Origin: Dryomyza anilis | Lineage: Eukaryota; Arthropoda; Insecta; Diptera; Dryomyzidae | DNA: 64,000 nucleotides | Assembly (NCBI GenBank): GCA_951804985.1 | Contig: OX638130.1 | Coordinates: 4,802,501-4,866,500 of the forward strand | Direction of reading: 5' to 3' | In this document: piece after piece, positions 44,506 through 54,599 of the stretch | Numbering within the stretch: the first letter of the stretch is position 1 | Layout of the letters: each line of letters starts with the position of its first letter | Notes under the pieces: model-generated | What the model was told of the DNA's origin: nothing | Databases searched by the model: none | What the model saw: only the letters and a program-made list of their open reading frames with translations | Made by a program: the position numbers and the translations under genes

Positions 44506-45221
44506 ATGCGTTATTTTTGTACTTATGGACTAATACTCGTGTGTGCACTCATGACGTATATTGTCGCCAAACCAATGACAGAACAGCCGTCAATTGTATT
44601 AACATTGAAGGAAACTATGTACGAGTGTTTGAAAGAAACGGGCGCTACGGAAGGTTTGAATTGGTTTTAATATAGGAATTTTAATTAATTTAAAAATTTT
44701 ACAACTTATATTTTAAAATGTTCTAAGTATAATTTTTGGTTGAGGTGACATTTAGTGAAATTTATATTATGCTCTTAAAAATAAAAATATCTATAATTAT
44801 AACAGCTGATTTTGAGGCACTGCTCATGAAAGATCCGGCCGCAAATATGGCAGCCAAATGTATGCGCGCCTGTTTAATGAAACGGTTTAATTTGGTAGGT
44901 TTTATTAAATTTTGCATATGTTATAGCAAAGGTTATAATTTTGTATTTTATTTTCAGATGAATGCAAACGGAAAATTTAACCAGGCTGTGGCTTTGCAAA
45001 TATCGCGCCAATATGTGGGAATTAATTTGGATAAAATGAGGGTGGCTACGGAAATCACCAACATTTGTGAAGAAATGAAGGTATCCGAAAATCAGTGAGT
45101 AAACTGCAAACCCCGCTCATGACCGTTAAGATTTTGTTATATTTTATTTTTTCATTTTAGTTGCGAAGCAGCAGAACAATACGGAAAATGCGCACTAGAC
45201 CAAATAGAGCAGCGGCGGTGA
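44506..45221 (+). CDS. OBP-2: classic odorant-binding protein, four exons
   Basis: Exons 44,506-44,653, 44,806-44,894, 44,958-45,094 and 45,161-45,221 join at GT/AG sites to 144 aa. A hydrophobic signal region (MRYFCTYGLILVCALMTYIV) precedes six cysteines spaced 26-3-43-9-8, identical to OBP-1. Shared text: GATEADFEALL, CMRACLMKR, NANGKFNQAVAL, ENHCEAAEQYGKC. This marks it as a tandem paralogue. It differs by a 66-bp intron (45,095-45,160) splitting the His codon just before Cys5, absent from OBP-1, and by a shorter C-terminus ending IEQRR. Secreted small-ligand carrier by family; ligand unknown. Confidence 0.92.
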
Positions 45222-46748
45222 ATTAATATAATTTAAAATTAATTTTTATTTGAATTAATTAATTTTTAATTGAATTAATATAATAAAAAATACCATGGCA
45301 ATTTATATCAACCCTGAAAATTTCTTTTTTGTATGCAAATTAAATACCACCAATGGAAAATTTCCCACAAAGTTGGCAACTACGGATTTCACAATGACAA
45401 TTTAGTGATGCCAATATACAATAATTATTGTATTTATACAATGTTAAACTTATTCTTAAATTGTTTTCAACGTTTACTTCAAATCAAGATTTAGCCTTAT
45501 TTTCAACTCGATATCAAATTAACCGACATTTAGTTTTTTTCTTTTAAATATTGACTTAATCCTGAAAAATATGTAAAAAAAAGGGGATCCTCATACATGA
45601 CAACAAAATGGGCATTTTTCAATTAATTATTCCGTTATATGTCATCCAACCAATATCGTAGACTTCTAGCCCGAGCGACTAGACCACTTCAGAAAACTGA
45701 TGCCAGCATCCAAAATGTGGTAGACGTGTTTTTTAAGCTTGTATGTTTCAAGCTCTCGAATATAATTCTGGAGCCTATTCAAGCTTTGCGGGGGCGGTCG
45801 GTATATTGTTTTAAATATTCACAGAAGTCCAAACACTAATAGATTTCGGTAAGCTTTTAGATTTGGAAGCGCGTTGTTATATTACATTTTTTTGTCAATG
45901 TTTCTATTGCAATCATAAAAAACATACTGTTTTTAGCGTCACTACATTTTTGCTCCTAATTTTCACTGTCCTTTTTGGTAATTTTATTATCAAATCATTT
46001 TCAAATTCAGAGTAAGCGCTAAAAATAGCACTTATTTTATATTTGAAACTGATTTGAAAAACACACTAGACCTTAAAGGCAATTATGATTATCATATTGG
46101 GCACTCTAAGAAAACTTTACTATAATAAATGTAAGAAACCGGTTTCCCTTAATTATTGTAGTAAATTCCAACGAATGTGTAAAAATTAAATTTACACAGA
46201 AAAGTGTGTGAAACTTAATGCGTGTTAAAAATGACAACAGAACGTGTATATTTGTTATATATTTGTATATTATAGGAAATTCCTTAAGTTTTAACTTAGT
46301 TTTTTAATGTTAAATTTTATTGGAAAACTTTACATCATCGTCAAGGGATTTAAAATGTGAAAAAAATTGTGTATACAAAATGAAAACTAATGTCCATAAA
46401 CTTCAAAGGGGATCAAAATTCAATTTAAGACCAACAAATTTTAATTTTGTAAATCTATATTAAATTGTCCTTTGGAGTGGTTCATGACACTCAAAAGTAT
46501 GTCAAAACCCAATTTATAACCCAAAATTTTTAATAAATTTTTGTTGACAAAAACATAATTTTTGGACCCATTTTGGGGTCATATACCACTCCAAGGGGTA
46601 CCGTTCCTTTTCCAACGATGACTGATATCGCAACAACTAATTTTTTTAGTATCTCACCTTCCATCCACTTTTGCCCACTCACTTCCGAAAAACGCCCCCT
46701 TTAAGCAAAAGGACGGACAAACAATTTTTTTTAACCATAGATATAATT
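45222..46748. other. Intergenic DNA, no gene seen
   Basis: Moderately AT-rich. A 66-codon frame at 45,639-45,839 begins near ATGTCATCCAACC and shows no domain or splice support. No repeat family recognised. Confidence 0.4.
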
Positions 46749-47700
46749 AGCGTATTCACAATTTCATGGTATTGGTAGGGCATTGTACGAATACGACAGT
46801 GTGGCAATTGAACTGTGAGCACCACTTTTCTGCTTGTTCGCCACCAAAAAGACATGCCAAAAGGGCTAATTTCAAATAGAACACATATGGATTTTCACTT
46901 TTATAGGGGCTGTTACAACAAATTGACATTTCTGTGTTATTGTATATTAGTATGGTACGAATACAATACAAAAATACGATTAGCGTATTCGCAGTTTCAT
47001 GGTATTGGTGCGACATTGTATGAATACGGCCTGATTCCACCAGGTCGTGTGTCCTCTCGTTCTACTCGGGCATCGAACCAAGCCCACCCCTTCGTAGTTC
47101 ACTCGGCACTCAATAGAACCACGCATTACCGAGAGAATTCGTTCTTCAGTCGCACGATACGTTTGTGGAACAATCTCCCTGCGTCTGTTTTTCCCGACAT
47201 TTTTGATATTGGCAAGTTCAAAACAAACATTCACCGACACTACTCCATCTTTCCACCCTCCATATAACCTATCATCCCTTCTTACGATCAACACTGTGCA
47301 TTGCATGAATAGGGGGCATCCCCTGAGCGTTGGTTAATTTGTAAAAAAAAAAAAAAAAAAAGTACGGCAATTAAACTGTGAGCACCATTTTTCTGCTTGT
47401 TCAAAAATTTCGTCAAATAAATGCAGTTGATTCTTATAAATTTTGTATTTTTTTTTAAATATCACATATATTCCTCGGTTTAAAAAGAAAGACGAATAAA
47501 TTAGCATTTTATGTGCACTTTTAATATATAATATTACCATTTTTCTTTCATTCACAAAATACGACACCAAAAAAACATGTCTCAGGGCTACTCTCAAATA
47601 CTACACTTGTGGTATTTCACTTTTATAAGGGATGCAACAACAAATTGACGTTTCTGTGTTATTGTATCGTATATATAGTAACTGTGAATACCCTAAATCA
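46749..47700. repeat. Tandem duplication (~230-bp unit), second copy interrupted
   Basis: ATTAGCGTATTCRCARTTTC starts at 46,749 and 46,979. Both units continue through GCAATTRAACTGTGAGCACC to TTGACRTTTCTGTGTTATTG. In the second unit a LINE tail is inserted at 47,031-47,361. An extra 150 bp or so of unrelated AT-rich sequence (about 47,400-47,555) separates the unit's halves again. Confidence 0.8.
47031..47361 (+). mobile_element. 5'-truncated non-LTR retrotransposon (LINE) tail
   Basis: An in-frame C-terminal ORF2 remnant (HPFVVHSALNRTTHYREN, SFFSRTIRLWNNLPASVF, GKFKTNIHRHYS, then TAA near 47,266) has the typical end of insect LINE reverse-transcriptase proteins. A 3' UTR and about 20 A's (47,342-47,361) follow. 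TACGGC before the insertion (47,025-47,030) and after the poly(A) is a probable target duplication. Only about 330 bp survived integration. Confidence 0.85.
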
Positions 47701-47928
47701 TTTTTTTCCCAAATACAATAATTTTTGACAGCTAATACAATAATAGAATGCTCCAGGGTTGGCATCACTGAGCTAATCAGTCAGCTGCGATGGCAGTCGT
47801 CCGTTGTTGCGCGATAACATTTTCACTTTTTTTCATCCAATCATCACAACACACACTAAAAATCTGATATATCTTGTAAAAATTATAAATTAAAATTGTG
47901 CTTAAATTGACGCGGCTCCACAGTAAAG

Positions 47929-50900
47929 ATGTTGTTACATGCGCTCGGTAGCAACTGTACGCGGCTTGGTCGTCGCCTGATGCAACCACCAAACAGTTTG
48001 CAATATTTAAGACGTGCCGCAAGAAATGGTGGTATCCACAACAACAACCACACAAATAGCCTGTTGCTGCAGCCGCTCAAGCGACAACTCCACCACTGCA
48101 GTCGTGTGGGACAAAAGCCATCGTCGCCGACAACTGCCATCAGATTGCAGCGGCTCCAGGTGCTGTTACGTCGTTTTGGCAGCACAGATGCACCGGGCGC
48201 TGCCGCCAAAGCACCAAAAGTACAACTGAAACGACATGATGTAGCGCGTCTCATAGGACTGGCAAAGTCCGAGAAACTTGTGTTGGGCGGTGAGATTTTC
48301 ACTTCGTTTCTTGTCTTCTCATTTTATGTATTGTTTTTATTGTCTTCTCATAGCTGCCATTGGTTGCCTTGTGGTCTCCTCCGCCATTACGATGGCGGTG
48401 CCTTTCGCTCTGGGCAAAATACTGGACATCATATTTCAGAAGGAGGGCGACAGCACCGACGGTACCATGGATCAGCTTAAGAGTTTCTCGCTGCTGCTGT
48501 GCGGCGTGTTTCTTATCGGCGGTTTGACCAACTTTGCGCGTGTCTATCTCTTTAATAGTGCATGTAAGTGATGTTTGAGTTTTATTATATCGCAGCAGGG
48601 TCAGTGATCTGTTATCAGGACTGAATTTTCATTTACAATTTTCTTAAAAATGTCGGTTAATTCATGTATTAAATTATTATTATCTGGGTTTACAGAACTG
48701 AACCAATATTAATTTTTCGAATAAAGTTTTAGTTTCAGTCCACAATACTTTTGAAATCTTCCTTTCATTATGAGAATCTGCATAATAAATGACATTTCTT
48801 TCTGAACTAGAACATTCGTTTTAAGGTTTGATAAATTCAATAATTCAAATCTCAATACAGTTTTCTTTTTATATTTATGTAGCTATAATTTCATACTACC
48901 AAAATCTTCCCTTTATTATGAGTTAAACTCTTGAGGCCTTGGTTTTCAGATCTAAATAAATTTATTAATTCAGGACTAAATTTTGTTCTGAGAAGTCTAG
49001 TCTGAATAGCGCACAATATGCAGACATAAATACTGGAATGAATTCAGGGCTGACAAATTTTTGCTGGTATTATTTTATATATATTTCTGTTTTCTCTCTG
49101 CTATTTTAATTTGTTTTCTTTTATTTTACTTTTCCTTATTCTTTACTTTTTCATTTCATTTTTATTTGTTGTATATTTAATCGAGCCTATTATGGTCATA
49201 TACGATTTAAAGTAATATAAATATGCATATTTCTTTTATTTTTCGTTAATTTTCTTTTATATTCTTAATTTCAGATATTTTTGTATTTTTTTATACATTT
49301 CATTTATAATTTATTTCGTTTTTTTCTTTTAGCACTTCGTATTGTGCGCGATTTGCGCTCCCGCCTCTATCGTCGCATGCTGCATCAGGAAACAGGCTGG
49401 TTTGACACCAAAGGCACTGGCGAACTGATACAACGTCTGTCCACCGACACCTACCTGGTGGGCAACTCCCTGAGTCAGAATTTGTCCGATGGACTTCGTT
49501 CGACAGTCATGATTTTGGCGGGCACCACAATGATGGTGAGTTGTTGTTTTATATTTTGTTAATTTATTTCGGAATTAAAAAAAAAAAATTGTCTCTAAAA
49601 ATTAAAATTTTCTTTTTTTTTTCTAAAACTTTAAATAAAATGTTTGTTTAAAATTTCAAATATTTTCTATAAATTAAATATTTTCCAAAATTCATAATTT
49701 TTATCAAAAATTAAAATAAATTATTTTTTTCTAATAATAATTGTTGTTTTCATAAATTCACATTTTCGACTTCATCATTTCGACACATTTTTTGAGTATA
49801 CTTCGTCGTTGTGGAACGAAAAGTCACCAAATACATTTTTATGAAAATCTTAAATTTCGAGTTTGTTGATTAATATTATAAAAAGTAATTGGTGCATTTT
49901 TAAAGTTGAAATATCAATTGATAGATTTACATTTTCTTATTATGTGGTAACAAAATTTAGACCATCGATTGAAATTTGACAGATATGATTTTGGTAACTG
50001 TTTATTTCTGCAGTTTTTTACTCTTATGCATCCTGTACCAAGTCCTAAACTCTTCGAATATTCTTCATTAATCAATTCCCATACATTTGTCTTTCACCTA
50101 TTTCTCATTTCTTTAAATTCTCCTCCCTTTCCCGACTACTTTATACTCTTTCACTTCTTTTTCACCAACTTATATTTTCGTAACGTCATTAATTATTATA
50201 TTTATATTTCTTAATTATTATATTTATATTTCTCGTAACTCCCTTCAGATTTACACCTCACCGCAGCTCGCACTGATCAGCACCTGCGTCGTGCCCTGCA
50301 TTGCTGGCATTGCCGTCATCTATGGCCGCTATGTGCGCAACATCACACGCAGTCTGCTCGACAAGTTTGCGGACATTTCAAAAGCCGCCGAGGAGCGTCT
50401 GGGCAATGTCAAGACTGTGAAGACGTTTTGCAAGGAGCATCAAGAATGCCAGGCGTACGATGCGGTGCTGGGTAATGCGCTGCAGCTGGGCTACAAGGAG
50501 GTGATGGCGCGTTCGCTATTCTTTGGCTCAGTAAGTGTTGGAAAAATTGCAAAATATACCAAGTAATTGAATTTCTTTCATTTTTAGAGTGGCCTTGCCG
50601 GCAACGTCATCATCGTCTCTGTGCTCTACTACGGCGGCAGCTTGGTCGTCAACGATGCACTCACCATTGGCGCGCTTACATCTTTCATACTTTATGCCGC
50701 CTATTCGGCAATTTCCATAAATGGTCTCAGTAATTTCTACACAGAGCTCAATAAAGGTGTTGGCTCGGCGCAGCGTATTTGGCAGATACTCGATCGAAAG
50801 TATGAAATACCATTAAATGTGGGTCTGGTGCCTGCACGAGCGCCACGCGGCGAAATCACTTTCGATCGTGTAGCGTTCAGTTTTCCCGCCCGTCCCGACA

Positions 50901-53230
50901 GCAAAGTTTTACAGGATTTCAGTTTGACTTTGTCACCGGGCGAAACTACAGCCGTGGTTGGGCGCAGTGGCTCCGGCAAAACGACAATTGCAACGTTGCT
51001 GCTGCGTCTGTACGATCCGTTGCAGGGACGCGTACTGCTGGATGGTGTCGATTTGCGTGACATCAGTCCCGCGTGGTTGCGCAGTCACATTGGCGCCGTC
51101 AATCAGGAGCCGGTGCTGTTTTCGGGCAGCATACGCGACAATATTCTCTATGGTTTAAATGATGCGCCGTCAGGGACACCCATCGATGAGGCGCTATTTC
51201 AGGAGGTTGTGGCCAAGGCACATGTGGATGAGTTTGCGCGGCAGCTGCCCGATGGACTTGATACGATGGTGGGGCAGCGCGGCATGATGTTGAGCGGGGG
51301 ACAGAAGCAGCGTGTGGCCATTGCGAGGGCATTGATTAAGGTAGGAATTTGCATTTCAATGAATAGTTGAAAAAAATTCCAATGAAAATTTTAATTTTTA
51401 GTAAAAAATTTATGTATTACATAAAAATTTGAATTTTTAGTGAAAATTTTAATATTTAGTTAAATTTTTAATTGTAATGAAAAATTGAATTTTTAGTGAA
51501 AAAATAATTTTTAAGTGATTAAATTAGTTTTTAGTTAAAAATTGAATTTTTAGTTAAAAATTGAATTTTTAGTTAAAATTGAATTTTTAGTTAAAAATTG
51601 AATTTTTAGTTAAAAATTGAATTTTTAGTTAAAATTGAATTTTTAGTTGAAAATTAAATTTTTAGTTAAAAATTGAATTTAAAATTGAATTTTTAGTTGA
51701 AAATTAAATTTTAAGTGATTAAATTAGTTTTTAGTTAAAAATTGAATTTTTAGTTAAAAATTGAATTTTTAGTTAAAAATTGAATTTTTAGTTAAAAATT
51801 GAATTTTTAGTTAAAAATTGAATTTTTAGTTAAAAATTGAATTTTTAGTTAAAAATTGAATTTTTAGTTAAAATTGAATTTTTAGTTGAAAATTAAATTT
51901 TTAGTTAAAAATTGAATTTAAAATTGAATTTTTAGTTGAAAATTAAATTGAATTTAAAATTGAATTTTTAGTTAAAAATTGAATTTGTAATGAAAAATTT
52001 AATTTTAGTTAAAAATTGAATTTTTAGTGGAAAAATAATTGTTAAGTGATTAATTCAATTTTTAGTTAAAATTTTAATTGTAATGAAAAATTAACTTTTT
52101 AGTGACAATTGAATTTTTAGTTAAAAATTGAATTTTTAGTTAAAAATTGAATTTTTAGTAAAAAATTGAATTTTTAGTTAAAAATTGAATTTTTAGTTAA
52201 AAATTGAATTTTTAGTAAAAATTGAATTTTTATTTAATAATTTAATTTTAAGTGAAAAATTGATTTTTAGTGAAAAATTGAATTTTTAGTGAAAAAATAA
52301 TTTTTAGTGAAAAAATAATTTTTAAGTTATTTTATTTAGTTAAAATTTTAATTGTAATGAAAAATCAAGTTTTTAGTGAAAATTTGAATTTTTAAGGAAA
52401 CTAATTTTTAACTTATTTTTAGTGTAAAATTAAATTTGTAGTTAAAAATTAAATTTTTAGTTAAAAATTGATTTTTAATTAAAAATTGAATTTTTAGTTA
52501 AAAATTGATTTTTTAGTGAAAAATTGAATTTTTAGTGAAAAATAGAATTTTTAGTGAAAAATTGAATTTTAAGTGAAAAATTGAATTTTTAGTTAAAAAT
52601 TTAATTTTTAGTTAAAAATTGAATTTTTAGTTAAAAATTGAATTTTTAGTTAAAAATTGAATTTTTAGTTATAAATTAAATTTTAGTGAAAAATGGAATT
52701 AAAAAAAAAAAATTTAGTTAAAAATTTAAAAAAAAAAGTTAAAATTTGAATTTTTTAGTGAAAAATTAAAATTTTAGTGAAAACTTAAATTTTTTGTTAA
52801 AATTTTAATTGTTATGAACATTTTAATTTCTAGTGTAAAAATGAATTTTTAGTGAATAATTTAAATTTTAGTTAAAAATTGAATTGTATTGTGAACTTAA
52901 CTATTTAGTGAACATTTTTATTTTTAAATAAATATTTAAATTATTTCTCTCATTTTGTAGAACCCCACGATTCTGATACTGGACGAGGCCACCAGCGCTC
53001 TGGACTCCGTCTCCGAGGAGCTAGTGCAAAATGCGCTCGCGCAGCTAGCCAAAGGACGCACGGTGCTCACGATCGCCCATCGACTGAGCACCATACGTAA
53101 TGCGCACAAAATCGTGGTCATCGATCACGGGCACGTTTGCGAGCAGGGTCCCTACGAGAACCTAATCAACAGCGATGCGGGCATCTTCAAGGAGCTGGTG
53201 CGCAAGCAGGCGTTCCTCATGAATGCCTGA
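47929..53230 (+). CDS. ABCB10-type mitochondrial ABC half-transporter
   Basis: Exons 47,929-48,289, 48,354-48,563, 49,333-49,535, 50,249-50,530, 50,588-51,340 and 52,961-53,230 give 692 aa at canonical sites. The N-terminus is Arg-rich without acidic residues for ~35 residues, as in mitochondrial presequences. The membrane domain includes [50 protein letters not shown] and [15 protein letters not shown]. The nucleotide-binding domain is complete: Walker A GRSGSGKT (~476), Q-loop NQEP, signature LSGGQKQR (~587), Walker B ILILDEA (~606), H-loop IAHRLST (~641). The family works as a homodimer in the inner mitochondrial membrane, tied to haem biosynthesis and oxidative-stress protection. ABCB8 is the closest alternative. 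Intron 5 (1,620 bp) is almost all 19-bp repeats. Confidence 0.93.
48564..50248 (+). other. Introns 2 and 3 of the ABC gene, no other content
   Basis: Introns 48,564-49,332 (769 bp) and 49,536-50,248 (713 bp) flank the exon at 49,333-49,535. Sequence is AT-rich; open frames at 49,281 and 49,969 are read-through of intron sequence. Nothing else recognised. Confidence 0.7.
51395..52905. repeat. 19-bp repeat array in ABC-transporter intron 5
   Basis: About 75 units of TTTTTAGTTAAAAATTGAA. AGTT is the main linker rather than the AGTG of the other arrays, with an AGTG minority at the edges and about 52,260-52,320 and 52,500-52,580. A ~180-bp stretch recurs (TTAAGTGATTAAATTAGTTT at about 51,512 and 51,711), showing segmental duplication. 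The array lies between the ABC signature and Walker B exons. Confidence 0.95.
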
Positions 53231-53261
53231 GATGTAGAGTTTTGTAAAATAGATAACAGGA

Positions 53262-53267
53262 AATAAA
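53262..53267 (+). terminator. Poly(A) signal of the ABC gene
   Basis: AATAAA about 32 nt after the TGA. The OBP-3 gene ends 274 bp further on the opposite strand. The gap also has a GCTAGC run at 53,304-53,326. Confidence 0.7.
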
Positions 53268-53540
53268 GAAAAATCAAATTAGTTAATGGAAGGGTGATGC
53301 CCCGGCTAGCTAGCTAGCAAGCTAGCTGTGACAAGTGTTCGTACTTAAGTTTTAGTTTTAACATTTTTAACTGTAATTAAAATAGACGCAAATGTTTTAA
53401 AACTACATAGTGCGATTCAAGCAAATTATGTGTAGTTCAAAAATAAATTGAAGGTTTGTTAATTTTTGTTAATATTTCTGGTTGGTCTTTCTTTATTCGC
53501 GCATTTTTAAATAGAATTTAATTTATATTAATTTATTTAT

Positions 53541-54408
53541 TTAAGACGCCGGTTTCGAACTGCCCATCATGCCGCGCTCAAACAGACAGTCTTTGTACTG
53601 CTCCGCCGCCTCGCAGGCATCATCGCTGACCTCGAAATCGACGCAGTCTTCGAACAGCTCCATCACATTGTTCTTGAACGGTATGCCGATGGCGCTGTTT
53701 ATCGACTGCATCAGTTGCTTCCCCACCAATTTGCCATGTCGGTCTACCTAAACGAAAGAAAAGAAGAAAAAAAAACGTTTAAATGTCATAAATAAACTTT
53801 TTATGTTTTAAGTCCTACCACGCCCAGTGCTTCCATGCCGCAGGCTACAAAGCAACGCGGATTCTCGTGCTTCGCGTGCTTCTTCAGTTGCTGTTTGGTA
53901 AAGCGTTGTAAACGAAAATCGGCTGTTTTCAAGAAAATAAAAATAAAAATTAAACATTCAAAATTTAAAAATAATAAAAAATAAAACTATAAAAAATCCA
54001 AAAAAAAAATTAAAAATGATAATAATAAACAAAACTACTCAATTTATAATAAATTAAATAAAAAATTATAAATATAAAAATGAAATAACAAAATTTCTAA
54101 AAAGAAAAAAAAAAACAAAACCTTCGAAATTGCAATCTTAATTTCGAATTATTTAATTTTCTTATTGTCCCGAGCACTTCGATTACATAGAACTTATCCA
54201 TCTGTATTAAACTTATCCAACTCTATATAAATTTCAACCCACTCATTGCCGCACCTCCTGTGCGCAGATGACACCTTGTAAAATTCTCAATATATTTTTT
54301 GGTTGTCTCAGCCGTCTCCTCAGCACCACTGCAGCAACGCAGCAATAGACAGCAACAGAAAAGGAGCAACAACGTAGCAGATAATGACGACGATATGAGT
54401 TTTAACAT
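53541..54408 (-). CDS. OBP-3: classic odorant-binding protein, three exons
   Basis: Exons on the - strand: 54,408-54,255, 53,922-53,819 and 53,747-53,541, giving 154 aa. A Leu/Cys-rich signal peptide precedes KYIENFTRCHLRTGA, ENPRCFVACGMEALGVVDR, ELFEDCVDFEVSDDACEAAE and YKDCLFERG. Cys spacing is C-28-C-3-C-41-C-9-C-8-C, a classic OBP. The first donor (GAG|GTGCGG) is inferred from phase and Cys spacing; an alternative at GTGGGT would add five residues. It is more diverged than OBP-1 and OBP-2 from each other. Convergent with the ABC gene; TTTATT at 53,492-53,497 is its likely poly(A) signal. A TATA-like TTTAAAAG lies about 50 nt upstream of the ATG. Ligand unknown. Confidence 0.88.
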
Positions 54409-54599
54409 TTTATTAAATTGAAAATGTTCATCAAACTTTTTGAGGCTGCCCCTTTTAAAGACAACAGCGAGGTTTTATTTTTCAAAAGCCATGAAATTTT
54501 GATTTTATGCTTTAAAATGAAATAATTTGGTTAATAAGTAATGCTAAACGAGAGATTTATAAAAAAAAATAAAACATACTAATATTACTTAAATGATAA

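Noticed and set aside
53304..53326. GCTAGC run as an attachment or recombination site
   Set aside because: A short palindromic simple repeat in the 3' flank of the ABC gene with no partner or element boundary.
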